From an uncultured Syntrophobacterales bacterium (GTDB taxonomy: Bacteria > Desulfobacterota > Syntrophia > Syntrophales > UBA5619): 15,156 nucleotides of DNA. The notes beneath the pieces are model-generated. The model saw only the letters and a program-made list of their open reading frames with translations. It was not told the DNA's origin and ran no database searches. The stretch lies in the NCBI GenBank assembly GCA_903903205.1, contig CAIUXU010000505.1, forward strand, positions 1 through 15,156, written 5' to 3'. Every line of letters begins with the position of its first letter. The first letter of the stretch is position 1. The translations under genes and the position numbers were made by a program. This document shows positions 1 to 6,755 of the stretch, one piece after another.

Positions 1-1
1 G

Positions 2-970
2 CTGATTTACTCGAATGTGTCGACGGACAATTTGAAAAACATATTGGCCGTCTTCAGCAAAATGTATCCCTGGATCACCGTTAGAACCTTGGATCTGGGA
101 GGTACCGAAGTCTTGCCGCGATATATCGCTGAATCTGAAACAGGAACTCCCAGCGCAGATTTCTTGATTACACAATCCGCCACAGGATGGGCCAGGCTCC
201 TCGGAGAAAACAGACTCCTGCGCTATCCCTCGCCGGAAATTCCGCACTTACCCAAGTGGGCATCGAGACAGGAGACCATCTATACCTTGGACATGTCACA
301 GCTTGTTATGGCATGGAATACCAGAATATTACCGACAGATATGGTTCCCAAAGGGATGGCCGACTTAGCGGAAAAAGTTCAAAAAAATCCTGACTTCTTC
401 CGGGGAAGGCTCACATCGTACAACGACGGAGGATTTGGCACGTATACCGTATGGGCACTTTCCAAGCATCATGGTGAAAAGTTCTGGAATTGGCTCGACA
501 TCATCGGTCCGTCAGTGCGTCCGGGCAATTCAGGAGGCGACCAGCTCGAAAAGATTCTCTCCGGCGAGTATGTGATGAGCTGGATGCTGGGTACGATCAC
601 CTTGGCCAGTTCTACGGTGAAGAAAGCCGGGAAACTTATCGGATGGAAATACCTGGAAGATGGAAACGTCGTCATCGTAAGGGGCATGGGCATCCCTGCC
701 AAGGCGGCAAACCCCAACTCGGCGAAATTATTTCTTGATTTTCTCCTTTCCCAGGATGGGCAGGTGGCGATGACCAAAGGCAACATGACCGCATATCGAC
801 CAGATGCCGCAGACAAAATCCCGGAGCCGACACTTCATCTTGGGGCTTTGGTAAAAACGATCGGCGAGAAGAATGTGGCCTTATGTGGGTGGGATCCAGA
901 ATACGCCGATGAAGCGAAATTCAAGGCTGTTCAGAGTCGATTCCGCCAGGCCTATTTCGGAAAGAAGTAG
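2..970 (+). CDS. ABC transporter substrate-binding protein SBP1 (5' end cut by window)
   Basis: Periplasmic binding protein of the Fe3+/spermidine-type extracellular solute-binding superfamily, which delivers a ligand to an inner-membrane ABC permease. The reading frame is open from base 2 with no stop, so the true start and signal peptide lie outside the window; the GTG at 17 is an internal valine codon. The visible 322 residues align without a gap to residues 53-374 of the second binding protein at 5469-6593, about 77% identical by hand count. Landmarks shared by both are YSNVSTDN near the N-terminal strand, PEIPHLP, KFWNWLDIIGP, SGGDQLEK and a C-terminal FGKK. The Tyr-Tyr pair of FbpA-type ferric-binding proteins is not evident, so iron as ligand is doubtful. 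It is followed after 26 nt by the NHL gene, not by a permease, so it may use the permease and ATPase at 6756-9516. The family is secure; the ligand is unknown. Confidence 0.9.
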   Translation: MIYSNVSTDNLKNILAVFSKMYPWITVRTLDLGGTEVLPRYIAESETGTPSADFLITQSATGWARLLGENRLLRYPSPEIPHLPKWASRQETIYTLDMSQLVMAWNTRILPTDMVPKGMADLAEKVQKNPDFFRGRLTSYNDGGFGTYTVWALSKHHGEKFWNWLDIIGPSVRPGNSGGDQLEKILSGEYVMSWMLGTITLASSTVKKAGKLIGWKYLEDGNVVIVRGMGIPAKAANPNSAKLFLDFLLSQDGQVAMTKGNMTAYRPDAADKIPEPTLHLGALVKTIGEKNVALCGWDPEYADEAKFKAVQSRFRQAYFGKK

Positions 971-996
971 CAGTAATCATATAAATAAGGAGAAAA

Positions 997-1977
997 ATGC
1001 GCATGGAAAATCTTCATTATAAGCTGGTAGTGGGTTGGGAGAAACTCCCCGCCGACCTTAAACATTTGGACTGTGTCGGTGCAGGGGTGGATGCCAAAGA
1101 CCGCGTCTATCTCATCACACGCAGCGATGCTCGGGTGATCGTGTATGAGCAGGATGGGACCTTCGTGACTGCATGGGGTGAAGGGGTGTTCACCCCGCGT
1201 ACCCACTGTATCCGCTTTGGTCCGGATGGAGCGGTGTACACCGTGGACGATGGCAATCACACCGTCCGCAAGTTCACCCCTGACGGAAAGCAGCTCATGA
1301 TGCTGGGAACGCCCGGTGTGGCGACCGACACTGGTTATGTTAAGGAGAAGGGGATCAGCAGTATCACCCGTGGCGGCCCCCCGTTCAACCGTCCTACCGG
1401 CATTGCCTGCGCTCCCAACGGCGACCTGTATGTTTCTGACGGCTACGGTAACGCCCGCATCCATCGCTTCAGCACCGACGGCACACTGATCCAATCATGG
1501 GGAGAGCCAGGCACCGGACCCGGCCAGTTCAATCTGCCCCACGACATCTGGGTGGCTCCCGACGAGCGCGTGTTTGTGGCTGACCGGGAGAACGATCGCA
1601 TCCAGATTTTCAGCCTCACTGGTGAGTTCCTCGAGCAATGGACCCACGTGCAGCGGCCCACGGGTCTCTGTATTCGAGACGGACTGATCTACGTTTCGGA
1701 GCTGTGGTGGATCCCGGGGTCAACCTCCCTGCGGCGCGGCAAAATCGAGAAGGATGAACCTGGTCGGGTCACCGTGATGGACATGAGCGGCAAAGTGCTC
1801 GCGCGCTTCGGACACGAGGGTGAGCGAACTGCCCCGGGCAACTTTATCGCGCCGCACGGGATTTGTGCCGACTCCCGTGGTGACATCTACGTGTCGGAGG
1901 TTACCCACACCTTCGGCGCCAGCAGGGGCCATATCCCAGTCGGATGCCACACGTTCCAGAAATTCGCTCGGGTATAG
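997..1977 (+). CDS. NHL-repeat six-bladed beta-propeller protein
   Basis: A 326-residue protein built from NHL repeats. Clear repeat cores are GPDGAVYTVDDGNHTVRKF, PNGDLYVSDGYGNARIHRF, APDERVFVADRENDRIQIF and DSRGDIYVSEV, each ending in the usual strand. The length suits a single six-bladed propeller, as in the peptidyl-hydroxyglycine amidating-lyase-like group. There is no signal peptide or membrane segment, so it is predicted cytoplasmic. An AAGGAG at 987-992 serves ATG 997 (4 nt spacer) or, with better spacing, ATG 1003 (10 nt), which would remove two residues. It follows SBP1 by 26 nt and is probably co-transcribed with it. Such propellers occur in catabolic clusters, as binding modules or as lactonase- or lyase-like enzymes; no catalytic role can be assigned here. 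By eye its codons are more GC-rich than those of SBP1, which may mean a separate origin. Confidence 0.85.
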   Translation: MRMENLHYKLVVGWEKLPADLKHLDCVGAGVDAKDRVYLITRSDARVIVYEQDGTFVTAWGEGVFTPRTHCIRFGPDGAVYTVDDGNHTVRKFTPDGKQLMMLGTPGVATDTGYVKEKGISSITRGGPPFNRPTGIACAPNGDLYVSDGYGNARIHRFSTDGTLIQSWGEPGTGPGQFNLPHDIWVAPDERVFVADRENDRIQIFSLTGEFLEQWTHVQRPTGLCIRDGLIYVSELWWIPGSTSLRRGKIEKDEPGRVTVMDMSGKVLARFGHEGERTAPGNFIAPHGICADSRGDIYVSEVTHTFGASRGHIPVGCHTFQKFARV

Positions 1978-2047
1978 AGAATACGTTGTAGGGTGGTCGA
2001 GACGGGGACGTTGTGGACACATTCATGCGGGCTCTTCGGGTACAGGC

Positions 2048-2056
2048 TGTTATAAT
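2048..2056 (+). promoter_or_regulatory. Extended -10 promoter for the HMG-CoA-lyase-like gene
   Basis: TGTTATAAT matches the extended -10 consensus TGnTATAAT exactly. Seventeen bases upstream (2028-2033) there is no recognisable -35, which is tolerated for extended -10 promoters. Initiation near 2063 would give a leader of about 20 nt, and the ribosome site AAGGAGG lies at 2068-2074. The element sits in the 104-nt gap after the NHL gene, so it would let the downstream gene be expressed apart from the SBP1-NHL unit. It is a sequence match only. Confidence 0.5.
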
Positions 2057-2081
2057 CTAATATCACCAAGGAGGTTTGTTC

Positions 2082-3242
2082 ATGGCTGGTTATCCAAAAA
2101 TTCTTCACACAGAAGAGGGTATGCGCGACGGGTTGCAGATCGAAAATAAGAACATTTCTGTGGAAGATAAAATTCGTCTCATCGATGCGCTCTCGGAGAC
2201 CGGCCTCAAAGAAATTGCCGTCGGCTCCTTTGTCAGTCCGAAATGGACCCCCCAAATGGCCTGCATGGATGACCTGGTGCGCGGCTTCCACCCCAAACCC
2301 GGCATCCGCTACACATATACAGCATTGAACGAGAAGGGGTTTGAGCGTGCACGTGCATTCACGCCTCCTCTGTCTGCACGGATTGCCGAATACTCTACCA
2401 AGATCGATCTGTGTGATGTGTTCGCCCAACGCAACACCAATCGCACACAGGCCCAACAGATTGCAGGGTGGGCCAAGCAGATTGAAAAGGGACAGGAAAA
2501 CGGCATAACCGAAGGCGGCATGTCCATCAGCAATCCGTGGGGTTCCAACTGGACCGGAGAGTTCTCGCAGGAACAGCGGATGCTGGTTTTTGACCGAATG
2601 TATCAGATGTGGGCCGATGCGGGCATAACGGTTACGCGCATTGGTTTTTCGGATGCGATGAGTTGGAACATGCCCCACCAGGTTGAACGGCAATTGACTG
2701 CGATTAAAGAACGCTGGCCATCCATAACCGATTTCAACCTGCATTTCCACAATGGCCGAGGAACGGCGCTCGCCTCGGTTTATGCCGCACTCCGCGTGTT
2801 GGACTGCGGAGATACCCTGCGGCTTCAGTCGTGCATCGGCGGCATGTCCGGTTGCCCGTATTGTGGGAACGGGCGCGCTGCCATGATGGTAGCCACGGAA
2901 GATTTGATGCACATGCTCGAGGAAATGGGGATCTATACCGGGGTTGATCTGTACAAGCTGGTTGAAGTGGTCTGGCTTGCGGAAGAGATAGTCGGGCATC
3001 CTCTCTACGGGCATGTTTCCAAAGCGGGGCCGCGACCCCGTTTCGACCATCTCTACCCCATGGACATGCCGCACATCGAAACGCTTGAGCAGGCCAAACA
3101 CTTCATCCTGGGTCCAAAAGCCTATGCCGGCGCGCCGTCGCCTTGGACAGCCCCGATCACCAGCTTCCAGCGTCCCGATTGCCAAAGCCGGCAAAGCGCG
3201 CCGATCAAGAATCCGCAAACCGATCCGTCTGAACCAGTTTGA
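2082..3242 (+). CDS. HMG-CoA lyase-like (DRE-TIM metallolyase / pyruvate carboxyltransferase family) enzyme
   Basis: A 386-residue TIM-barrel enzyme of the HMGL-like family, which cleaves or forms C-C bonds next to a carbonyl using a divalent metal. ATG 2082 is chosen because AAGGAGG at 2068-2074 lies 7 nt upstream; a TTG at 2076 in the same frame is too close to it. Visible motifs are MRDGLQ at residues 14-19 (Asp16, metal ligand), SFVSPKW at 49-55 (as in HMG-CoA lyase), HFHN at 221-224 (two metal-binding His), GCPY at 257-260 with Cys258 at the place of the catalytic Cys of HMG-CoA lyase, and ATEDL at 271-275. Between GCPY and ATEDL the loop is longer than in classical HMG-CoA lyase, and the Asn metal ligand is replaced or shifted (Met269 at the simple alignment; Asn263 is nearby). 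The last 20 or so residues form a polar, probably disordered tail. The substrate may be HMG-CoA, a citramalyl-type ester or another 3-hydroxy-acyl-CoA; I cannot tell which. Confidence 0.85.
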   Translation: MAGYPKILHTEEGMRDGLQIENKNISVEDKIRLIDALSETGLKEIAVGSFVSPKWTPQMACMDDLVRGFHPKPGIRYTYTALNEKGFERARAFTPPLSARIAEYSTKIDLCDVFAQRNTNRTQAQQIAGWAKQIEKGQENGITEGGMSISNPWGSNWTGEFSQEQRMLVFDRMYQMWADAGITVTRIGFSDAMSWNMPHQVERQLTAIKERWPSITDFNLHFHNGRGTALASVYAALRVLDCGDTLRLQSCIGGMSGCPYCGNGRAAMMVATEDLMHMLEEMGIYTGVDLYKLVEVVWLAEEIVGHPLYGHVSKAGPRPRFDHLYPMDMPHIETLEQAKHFILGPKAYAGAPSPWTAPITSFQRPDCQSRQSAPIKNPQTDPSEPV

Positions 3243-3282
3243 AGGTGTTATTTGATCTACTGACAAGAGGAGCTTTTTCACC

Positions 3283-3309
3283 ATGAACTCTTTTGAAAAT
3301 TTGTATTGA
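3283..3309 (+). other. Eight-codon open frame with ribosome site (leader peptide or gene remnant)
   Basis: ATG 3283 opens an eight-residue frame (MNSFENLY) ending in TGA at 3307-3309, and AAGAGGAG at 3265-3272 lies 10 nt upstream. The stop codon overlaps the -35 box of the regulator promoter. It could be the stump of a gene once downstream of the lyase gene, lost when the regulator region arrived, or a chance match. At this length there is no coding evidence beyond the ribosome site. Confidence 0.2.
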
Positions 3310-3314
3310 CAAAT
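3299..3314 (+). promoter_or_regulatory. Inverted repeat over the -35 box, GntR-type operator candidate
   Basis: ATTTGT-ATTG-ACAAAT is a perfect inverted repeat with 6-bp arms and a 4-nt spacer. Its TTGT...ACAA edges resemble operators of GntR/FadR-type regulators, and it covers the -35 box of the promoter at 3306-3334. The downstream gene encodes such a regulator, so autorepression is a natural reading. Binding is inferred, not shown. Confidence 0.4.
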
Positions 3315-3334
3315 GTATTCTATATCTGTATACA
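3306..3334 (+). promoter_or_regulatory. Sigma-70 promoter of the GntR regulator gene
   Basis: TTGACA at 3306-3311 and TATACA at 3329-3334 are separated by exactly 17 nt. That is a perfect -35 and a five-of-six -10 at the ideal distance. Transcription would begin near 3341, giving an AT-rich leader of about 57 nt before ATG 3398. It is the best housekeeping-type promoter found in the window and probably drives the regulator together with the CoA-transferase 52 nt beyond it. Confidence 0.7.
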
Positions 3335-3340
3335 GATATA
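3321..3340 (+). promoter_or_regulatory. Perfect 20-bp palindrome over the -10 box, operator candidate
   Basis: Bases 3321-3340 form an uninterrupted perfect palindrome with core CTGTATACAG. GTATAC cores flanked by TG/CA are typical of operators for FCD-domain GntR regulators. The palindrome fully covers the -10 box (3329-3334), so a bound dimer would block RNA polymerase. With the inverted repeat at 3299-3314 this makes two candidate sites, with centres about 24 bp apart. The palindrome is seen directly; the binding protein is inferred from the adjacent gene. Confidence 0.6.
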
Positions 3341-3397
3341 AAGACGTTTAGATATTTATGATTTTATGGATATTTTATCATTGGAGGAAAGTCACCC

Positions 3398-4072
3398 ATG
3401 GCGGTAACGAGCAAAAACCTTCTGCATTTCCACAGGGAAACCTTGGCAGACCGATTGGTGCAACTGCTGCAGGAATCAATATTCTCCGGTAAGTATCCGC
3501 CAGAATCGATGATCAGCGAATCGGGCGTCTCAAAAGAGTTTGGCGTAGGCCGCGTTCCGGCTCGTGAGGCCCTCCTGCGTCTTGAGGAGATGAATTTGGT
3601 TCGGAAAAATCATCTCCGGAGAGAGATCGTGAAACTCAGTCCGGAGGAATTTGCCCACCTGTACGACTTGAAGACCGCCATTGAAAGCTTTGGGATCATC
3701 AAAGGTTCTCAGTTGGCGACGGAAGGGGAAATCGACGCTATCAAAGATATCTTAGACACGATGGATCAAGCTACAGCACAAAATGACATCGTCCAACGCA
3801 GAAAATTGAACCAAACATTTCATGTAGCGCTGGTTTCCTGTTGCAAGAATCAAACACTCATAGATGCATACTTGCCCTTGACCAAGCAGTTACGCTGGAC
3901 GACATCGCTAATGATACAACTTCCTGATCGTCAACAGGAGTCTAATCGTGAACATCGAGAAATCTTCACCGCTTTCCAACAGAAGAAAACAGACAAACTT
4001 CGAAAGTTAATCGAAAAGCATGCCAGTGACAATGTGAACCGTGTACTGGCTCTCATGGAGTCGAGTGAATAA
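3398..4072 (+). CDS. GntR-family transcriptional regulator, FCD (FadR-like) subfamily
   Basis: A 224-residue regulator of ordinary length for FCD-type GntR proteins. Residues 17-75 form the winged helix-turn-helix (LADRLVQLLQESIFSGKYPP, then VSKEFGVGRVPAREALLRLE). Residues 80-220 form the all-helical FCD effector domain. The usual metal-binding quartet Asp-His-His-His appears as Asn138 (in NQTFH), His142, His186 (EHREIF) and His208 (EKHASDN), so the first ligand is Asn instead of Asp. Domains of this type bind small organic acids, often through the metal. ATG 3398 has GGAGG at 3383-3387. The gene follows a strong promoter carrying palindromes and lies 52 nt before a CoA-transferase gene, the classic place for a local catabolic repressor. 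Its effector is probably the imported acid or a CoA derivative of it, which is inference. Confidence 0.92.
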   Translation: MAVTSKNLLHFHRETLADRLVQLLQESIFSGKYPPESMISESGVSKEFGVGRVPAREALLRLEEMNLVRKNHLRREIVKLSPEEFAHLYDLKTAIESFGIIKGSQLATEGEIDAIKDILDTMDQATAQNDIVQRRKLNQTFHVALVSCCKNQTLIDAYLPLTKQLRWTTSLMIQLPDRQQESNREHREIFTAFQQKKTDKLRKLIEKHASDNVNRVLALMESSE

Positions 4073-4124
4073 ATCCACACGCAATGGCTTTTACCGTACA
4101 ACACTATAGAGAGGAGTTGGCGTC

Positions 4125-5354
4125 ATGACAATTCATCGAAGGGAATTCAATCCGAATGCACATGGAGCTTTGAAAGGGATCCGTGTATTGGATCTCAGCC
4201 GCCTGGTGTCGGGCAACACGTTGACGATGGTCTTGGCAGATCTCGGCGCGGAGGTTATCAAGGTGGAGACGCCGGCCGGCGACAGCCTGCGCGAATGGCG
4301 GCGCGGGGGAATCTCTACCCATTGGAAGATGCTCGGCCGCAACAAGAAGAGCCTCGGCCTCGACCTGCGTCAATCCCAAGGCACGGAGCTGTTCAAACGT
4401 CTCGTCAAAGAAGCCTCAGTCCTGGTCGAGAATTTTCGACCAGGCACATTGGAGAAGATGGGACTCTCACCGGAGGTACTGCACAAAATAAACCCAAAAC
4501 TCGTGATCACACGTATTTCCGGGTGGGGCCAGGTTGGACCCTATCGCAACCGCCCGGGCTTCGGCACACTGATTGAAGGCATCTGCGGCCTGGCGGCCGC
4601 CAATGGCTTCCCCGACCGCGAGCCCGTCTTGCCGCCCGGCCCCATTGCCGACACCGTCGCCGGCTACGCCGGCGCCACTGCCACCTTGGCTGCTCTCTGG
4701 AATGTTGCGATGAATGGCGGTCAAGGCCAGGTTATCGACCAAGCGCTTTTTACTCCACTTTTCATCACCCAGGGACCGCAGTCGGCAAACTTCCGTCTCA
4801 ATGGCGAAATTCGCAAGCGCGACAGCAACAGCGCTTTCTTCACCGTGCCGCGAGGTCTCTTCAAAACAAAGGACAACCTGTGGGTCTCCATGTCGGCCTC
4901 CATGGAACCGATGCCGCGGCGCGTGATCGAGGCTGTAGGGAAAGGGGAATACAACTCGAACCCTGAATACAATACCGTCAAGGGGCGAATTGCGCATCGC
5001 GAAGAGATCATGCGATGGATATCCGAATTCATCCTGACGATGAACCAGAAGGAGGCTGTAGAGTACTTCGAGTCCCGTGAAGTCACCGTGGCCCCGATCT
5101 ACGACATCTCACAGATCATCGAGGATCCCCACTTTCAGGAGATGGAGGCGATTGTCGATCTGCCCGATGACGAAATGGGTCTCATTCCGATGTTCGGCTT
5201 TGTCAATAAACTCACCGGAACACCTCAGGAGTTCTTCCGGCCCGCCCCAAAGATCGGCGAGCACAACCGCGATATCGTCTCCTTGATCGGCCTGTCCGAG
5301 GAGGAAATCATCGCCCTAGAACAGGCAGGCGTCCTCCACACAGGACGCACCTAA
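4125..5354 (+). CDS. Class III CoA-transferase (CaiB/BaiF family)
   Basis: A 409-residue enzyme of the family III CoA-transferases, which move CoA from a donor such as succinyl-CoA or acetyl-CoA to a free carboxylate through an aspartyl-anhydride intermediate. Visible signatures are the N-terminal GIRVLDLSRLVSG (residues 18-30), ADLGAEVIKVE (39-49), GRNKKSLGLDL (71-81), VENFRPGTLEKMGL (101-114) and GPIADTVAGYAGA, where Asp176 matches the catalytic aspartate. The length is normal. ATG 4125 has GAGAGGAG at 4109-4116. It sits 52 nt after the regulator and about 114 nt before SBP2, so it may link uptake to activation: imported acid in, acyl-CoA out. The family includes transferases for formate/oxalate, carnitine, benzylsuccinate, itaconate and mesaconate; the acceptor here cannot be read from sequence. 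Confidence 0.93.
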   Translation: MTIHRREFNPNAHGALKGIRVLDLSRLVSGNTLTMVLADLGAEVIKVETPAGDSLREWRRGGISTHWKMLGRNKKSLGLDLRQSQGTELFKRLVKEASVLVENFRPGTLEKMGLSPEVLHKINPKLVITRISGWGQVGPYRNRPGFGTLIEGICGLAAANGFPDREPVLPPGPIADTVAGYAGATATLAALWNVAMNGGQGQVIDQALFTPLFITQGPQSANFRLNGEIRKRDSNSAFFTVPRGLFKTKDNLWVSMSASMEPMPRRVIEAVGKGEYNSNPEYNTVKGRIAHREEIMRWISEFILTMNQKEAVEYFESREVTVAPIYDISQIIEDPHFQEMEAIVDLPDDEMGLIPMFGFVNKLTGTPQEFFRPAPKIGEHNRDIVSLIGLSEEEIIALEQAGVLHTGRT

Positions 5355-5474
5355 AGAAGCGTATATCCCTTTAATAATGGCTGATTTTATCGTAGGAGTT
5401 GCATAAGTAATGTTTCACATAACATGTTTTGTGACAACGTGTGACAGGGAAAACAAAAAATAAGGAGGATGGCG

Positions 5475-6593
5475 ATGTCTCAGCAGAAAAAGGCTTCAAA
5501 ATTAATCTTTGTGTTGCTGGTGGTTGCTTTCTTGTGGACTCCTGCGTTGGCGGTAGCAGTACCGAATTACTACCCCAAGGATTACGACAAGATTATCGAT
5601 GCGTCACGCGCGGAGAAAGGGCTTTATATCTACTCCAATGTGTCAACGGACAACTGGAAACCCCTCTTGGCCGTATTCAACAAGCTTTATCCATGGATCA
5701 ACGTTAAACTGTTAGACTTGGGAGGCTCCGAGGTCTTGCCTCGTTACATTGCCGAATCTCAAACGGGCACTCCCACCGCCGATTTTCTGGTCACCCAATC
5801 GGCTCCTGGATGGGCCAGGCTTCTCGGAGAAAACAGGCTCCTGCGCTATCCCTCTCCTGAAATTCCGCATTTACCAGTATGGGCATCGCGGCAGGAGACC
5901 GTCTATAGCTTCTCCGCAGATCCGGCCATTATGGCATGGAACACCAAGATTTTTCCGGCAGACATGGTTCCCAAGGGGATGGCCGACTTCGCCGAAAAGG
6001 TCCAAAAAAAGCCTGACTTCTTTCGGGGGAGGCTCACATCTTACAACGAAGGCGCCTTTGGTGGATATTCTGCTTTTGGATTCTATAAGCATCATGGCGA
6101 AAAGTTCTGGAACTGGCTGGATATCATCGGGCCGATGACGCGTCCCGGCAGTTCGGGTGGCGACCAGCTCGAAAAGATGCTGTCAGGCGAGTACATGATG
6201 AGCTGGAATTTCAGTGCCATCAATCTGGCCTCTTCTACGGCGAAGAGGGCCGGCAATCTAATCGGATGGAAATACACGGAAGATGGAAACCCAGTCCTGG
6301 TGCGGGGCATGGGCATCACGATTAAGGCGGCCAACCCCAATTCTGCAAAATTACTATTGGATCTTCTACTTTCCCAGGAAGGGCAAGTCGCGCTTAGCAA
6401 AGGCAACATGACCGTCTACCGGCCGGATGCCGCAGACAAAATCCCGGAGCCGACACTTCACCTGGCGGGACTCATCAAAGCCATTGGTGAGAAGAATATG
6501 ATTGTTGTCGGGTGGGATCCCGAATACGGAGATGAGGCCAAGTTCAAGGCGCTCCAGGCCCGGTGGCGTCAAGCGGTTTTCGGCAAGAAATAG
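5475..6593 (+). CDS. ABC transporter substrate-binding protein SBP2
   Basis: A full-length periplasmic binding protein, paralogue of the protein cut by the left edge. AAGGAGG at 5462-5468 directly abuts the ATG at 5469, so the ATG at 5475 (6 nt spacer) is the better start, giving 372 residues. The N-terminus is a classical Sec signal: a lysine-containing head, a hydrophobic core (LIFVLLVVAFLW), then PALA with likely cleavage after that Ala. The mature protein shares the ungapped 322-residue body with SBP1 at about 77% identity, but the two differ strongly in three short blocks (coding bases 5901-5930, 6048-6086 and 6195-6224). The next gene is the matching permease, 162 nt on across a hairpin region, so this is the primary binding protein of that importer. 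Iron transport is the default label for relatives, but the FbpA Tyr pair is not evident and the neighbours suggest an organic anion. Confidence 0.92.
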   Translation: MSQQKKASKLIFVLLVVAFLWTPALAVAVPNYYPKDYDKIIDASRAEKGLYIYSNVSTDNWKPLLAVFNKLYPWINVKLLDLGGSEVLPRYIAESQTGTPTADFLVTQSAPGWARLLGENRLLRYPSPEIPHLPVWASRQETVYSFSADPAIMAWNTKIFPADMVPKGMADFAEKVQKKPDFFRGRLTSYNEGAFGGYSAFGFYKHHGEKFWNWLDIIGPMTRPGSSGGDQLEKMLSGEYMMSWNFSAINLASSTAKRAGNLIGWKYTEDGNPVLVRGMGITIKAANPNSAKLLLDLLLSQEGQVALSKGNMTVYRPDAADKIPEPTLHLAGLIKAIGEKNMIVVGWDPEYGDEAKFKALQARWRQAVFGKK

Positions 6594-6603
6594 CGATCAG
6601 TAG

Positions 6604-6620
6604 CCCCGGCCATTCCGGGG
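6604..6620 (+). other. GC-rich hairpin after the SBP2 gene
   Basis: CCCCGG and CCGGGG form a 6-bp all-GC stem with a CCATT loop, 10 nt past the stop codon. No T-run follows. It may protect the 3' end of the SBP2 message from exonucleases together with the larger hairpin at 6635-6668. Confidence 0.4.
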
Positions 6621-6634
6621 TGATGCGCACCTCA

Positions 6635-6668
6635 CCTGCCCTCCGGCATCGAGGGGGGGCAGGGTTTT
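6635..6668 (+). terminator. Probable intrinsic terminator or attenuator between SBP2 and its permease
   Basis: Bases 6635-6644 pair with 6654-6663 in a 10-bp stem with one G-T wobble (CCTGCCCTCC against GGGGGGCAGG) and a 9-nt loop, followed by GTTTT. The T-run is short, so termination would be partial. In many ABC operons such a structure after the binding-protein gene keeps the binding protein in excess over the membrane parts. The remaining bases to 6755 hold a further small GGCGG/CCGCC stem (6676-6694) and a CCCCGGGG palindrome (6719-6726) but no gene. Confidence 0.5.
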
Positions 6669-6755
6669 CATCATCGGCGGTCGTTGAGGCCGCCTGACCG
6701 GTCAACAACTAATCACAGCCCCGGGGTATCCGGGTTGTTCTGGAGGTTGTCGAAT

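Noticed and set aside
2..970. Ferric iron-binding role for SBP1, SBP2 and the ABC importer
   Set aside because: The permease and ATPase resemble the Fe3+ class, but the FbpA Tyr pair is not evident in either binding protein, and the neighbours are organic-acid enzymes. I keep the class and leave the ligand open.
1887..3284. Long open frame on the - strand (465 codons) opposite the HMGL-like gene
   Set aside because: It is antisense to a gene with clear family motifs, has no recognisable domain, and its translation is rich in Arg, His and Cys in the way of shadow frames.
5411..5446. GTGACA direct repeat (5431-5436 and 5441-5446) and AACATGTT palindrome before SBP2 as an operator
   Set aside because: Both are short, do not resemble the GTATAC-type sites before the regulator, and lack a good promoter beside them.
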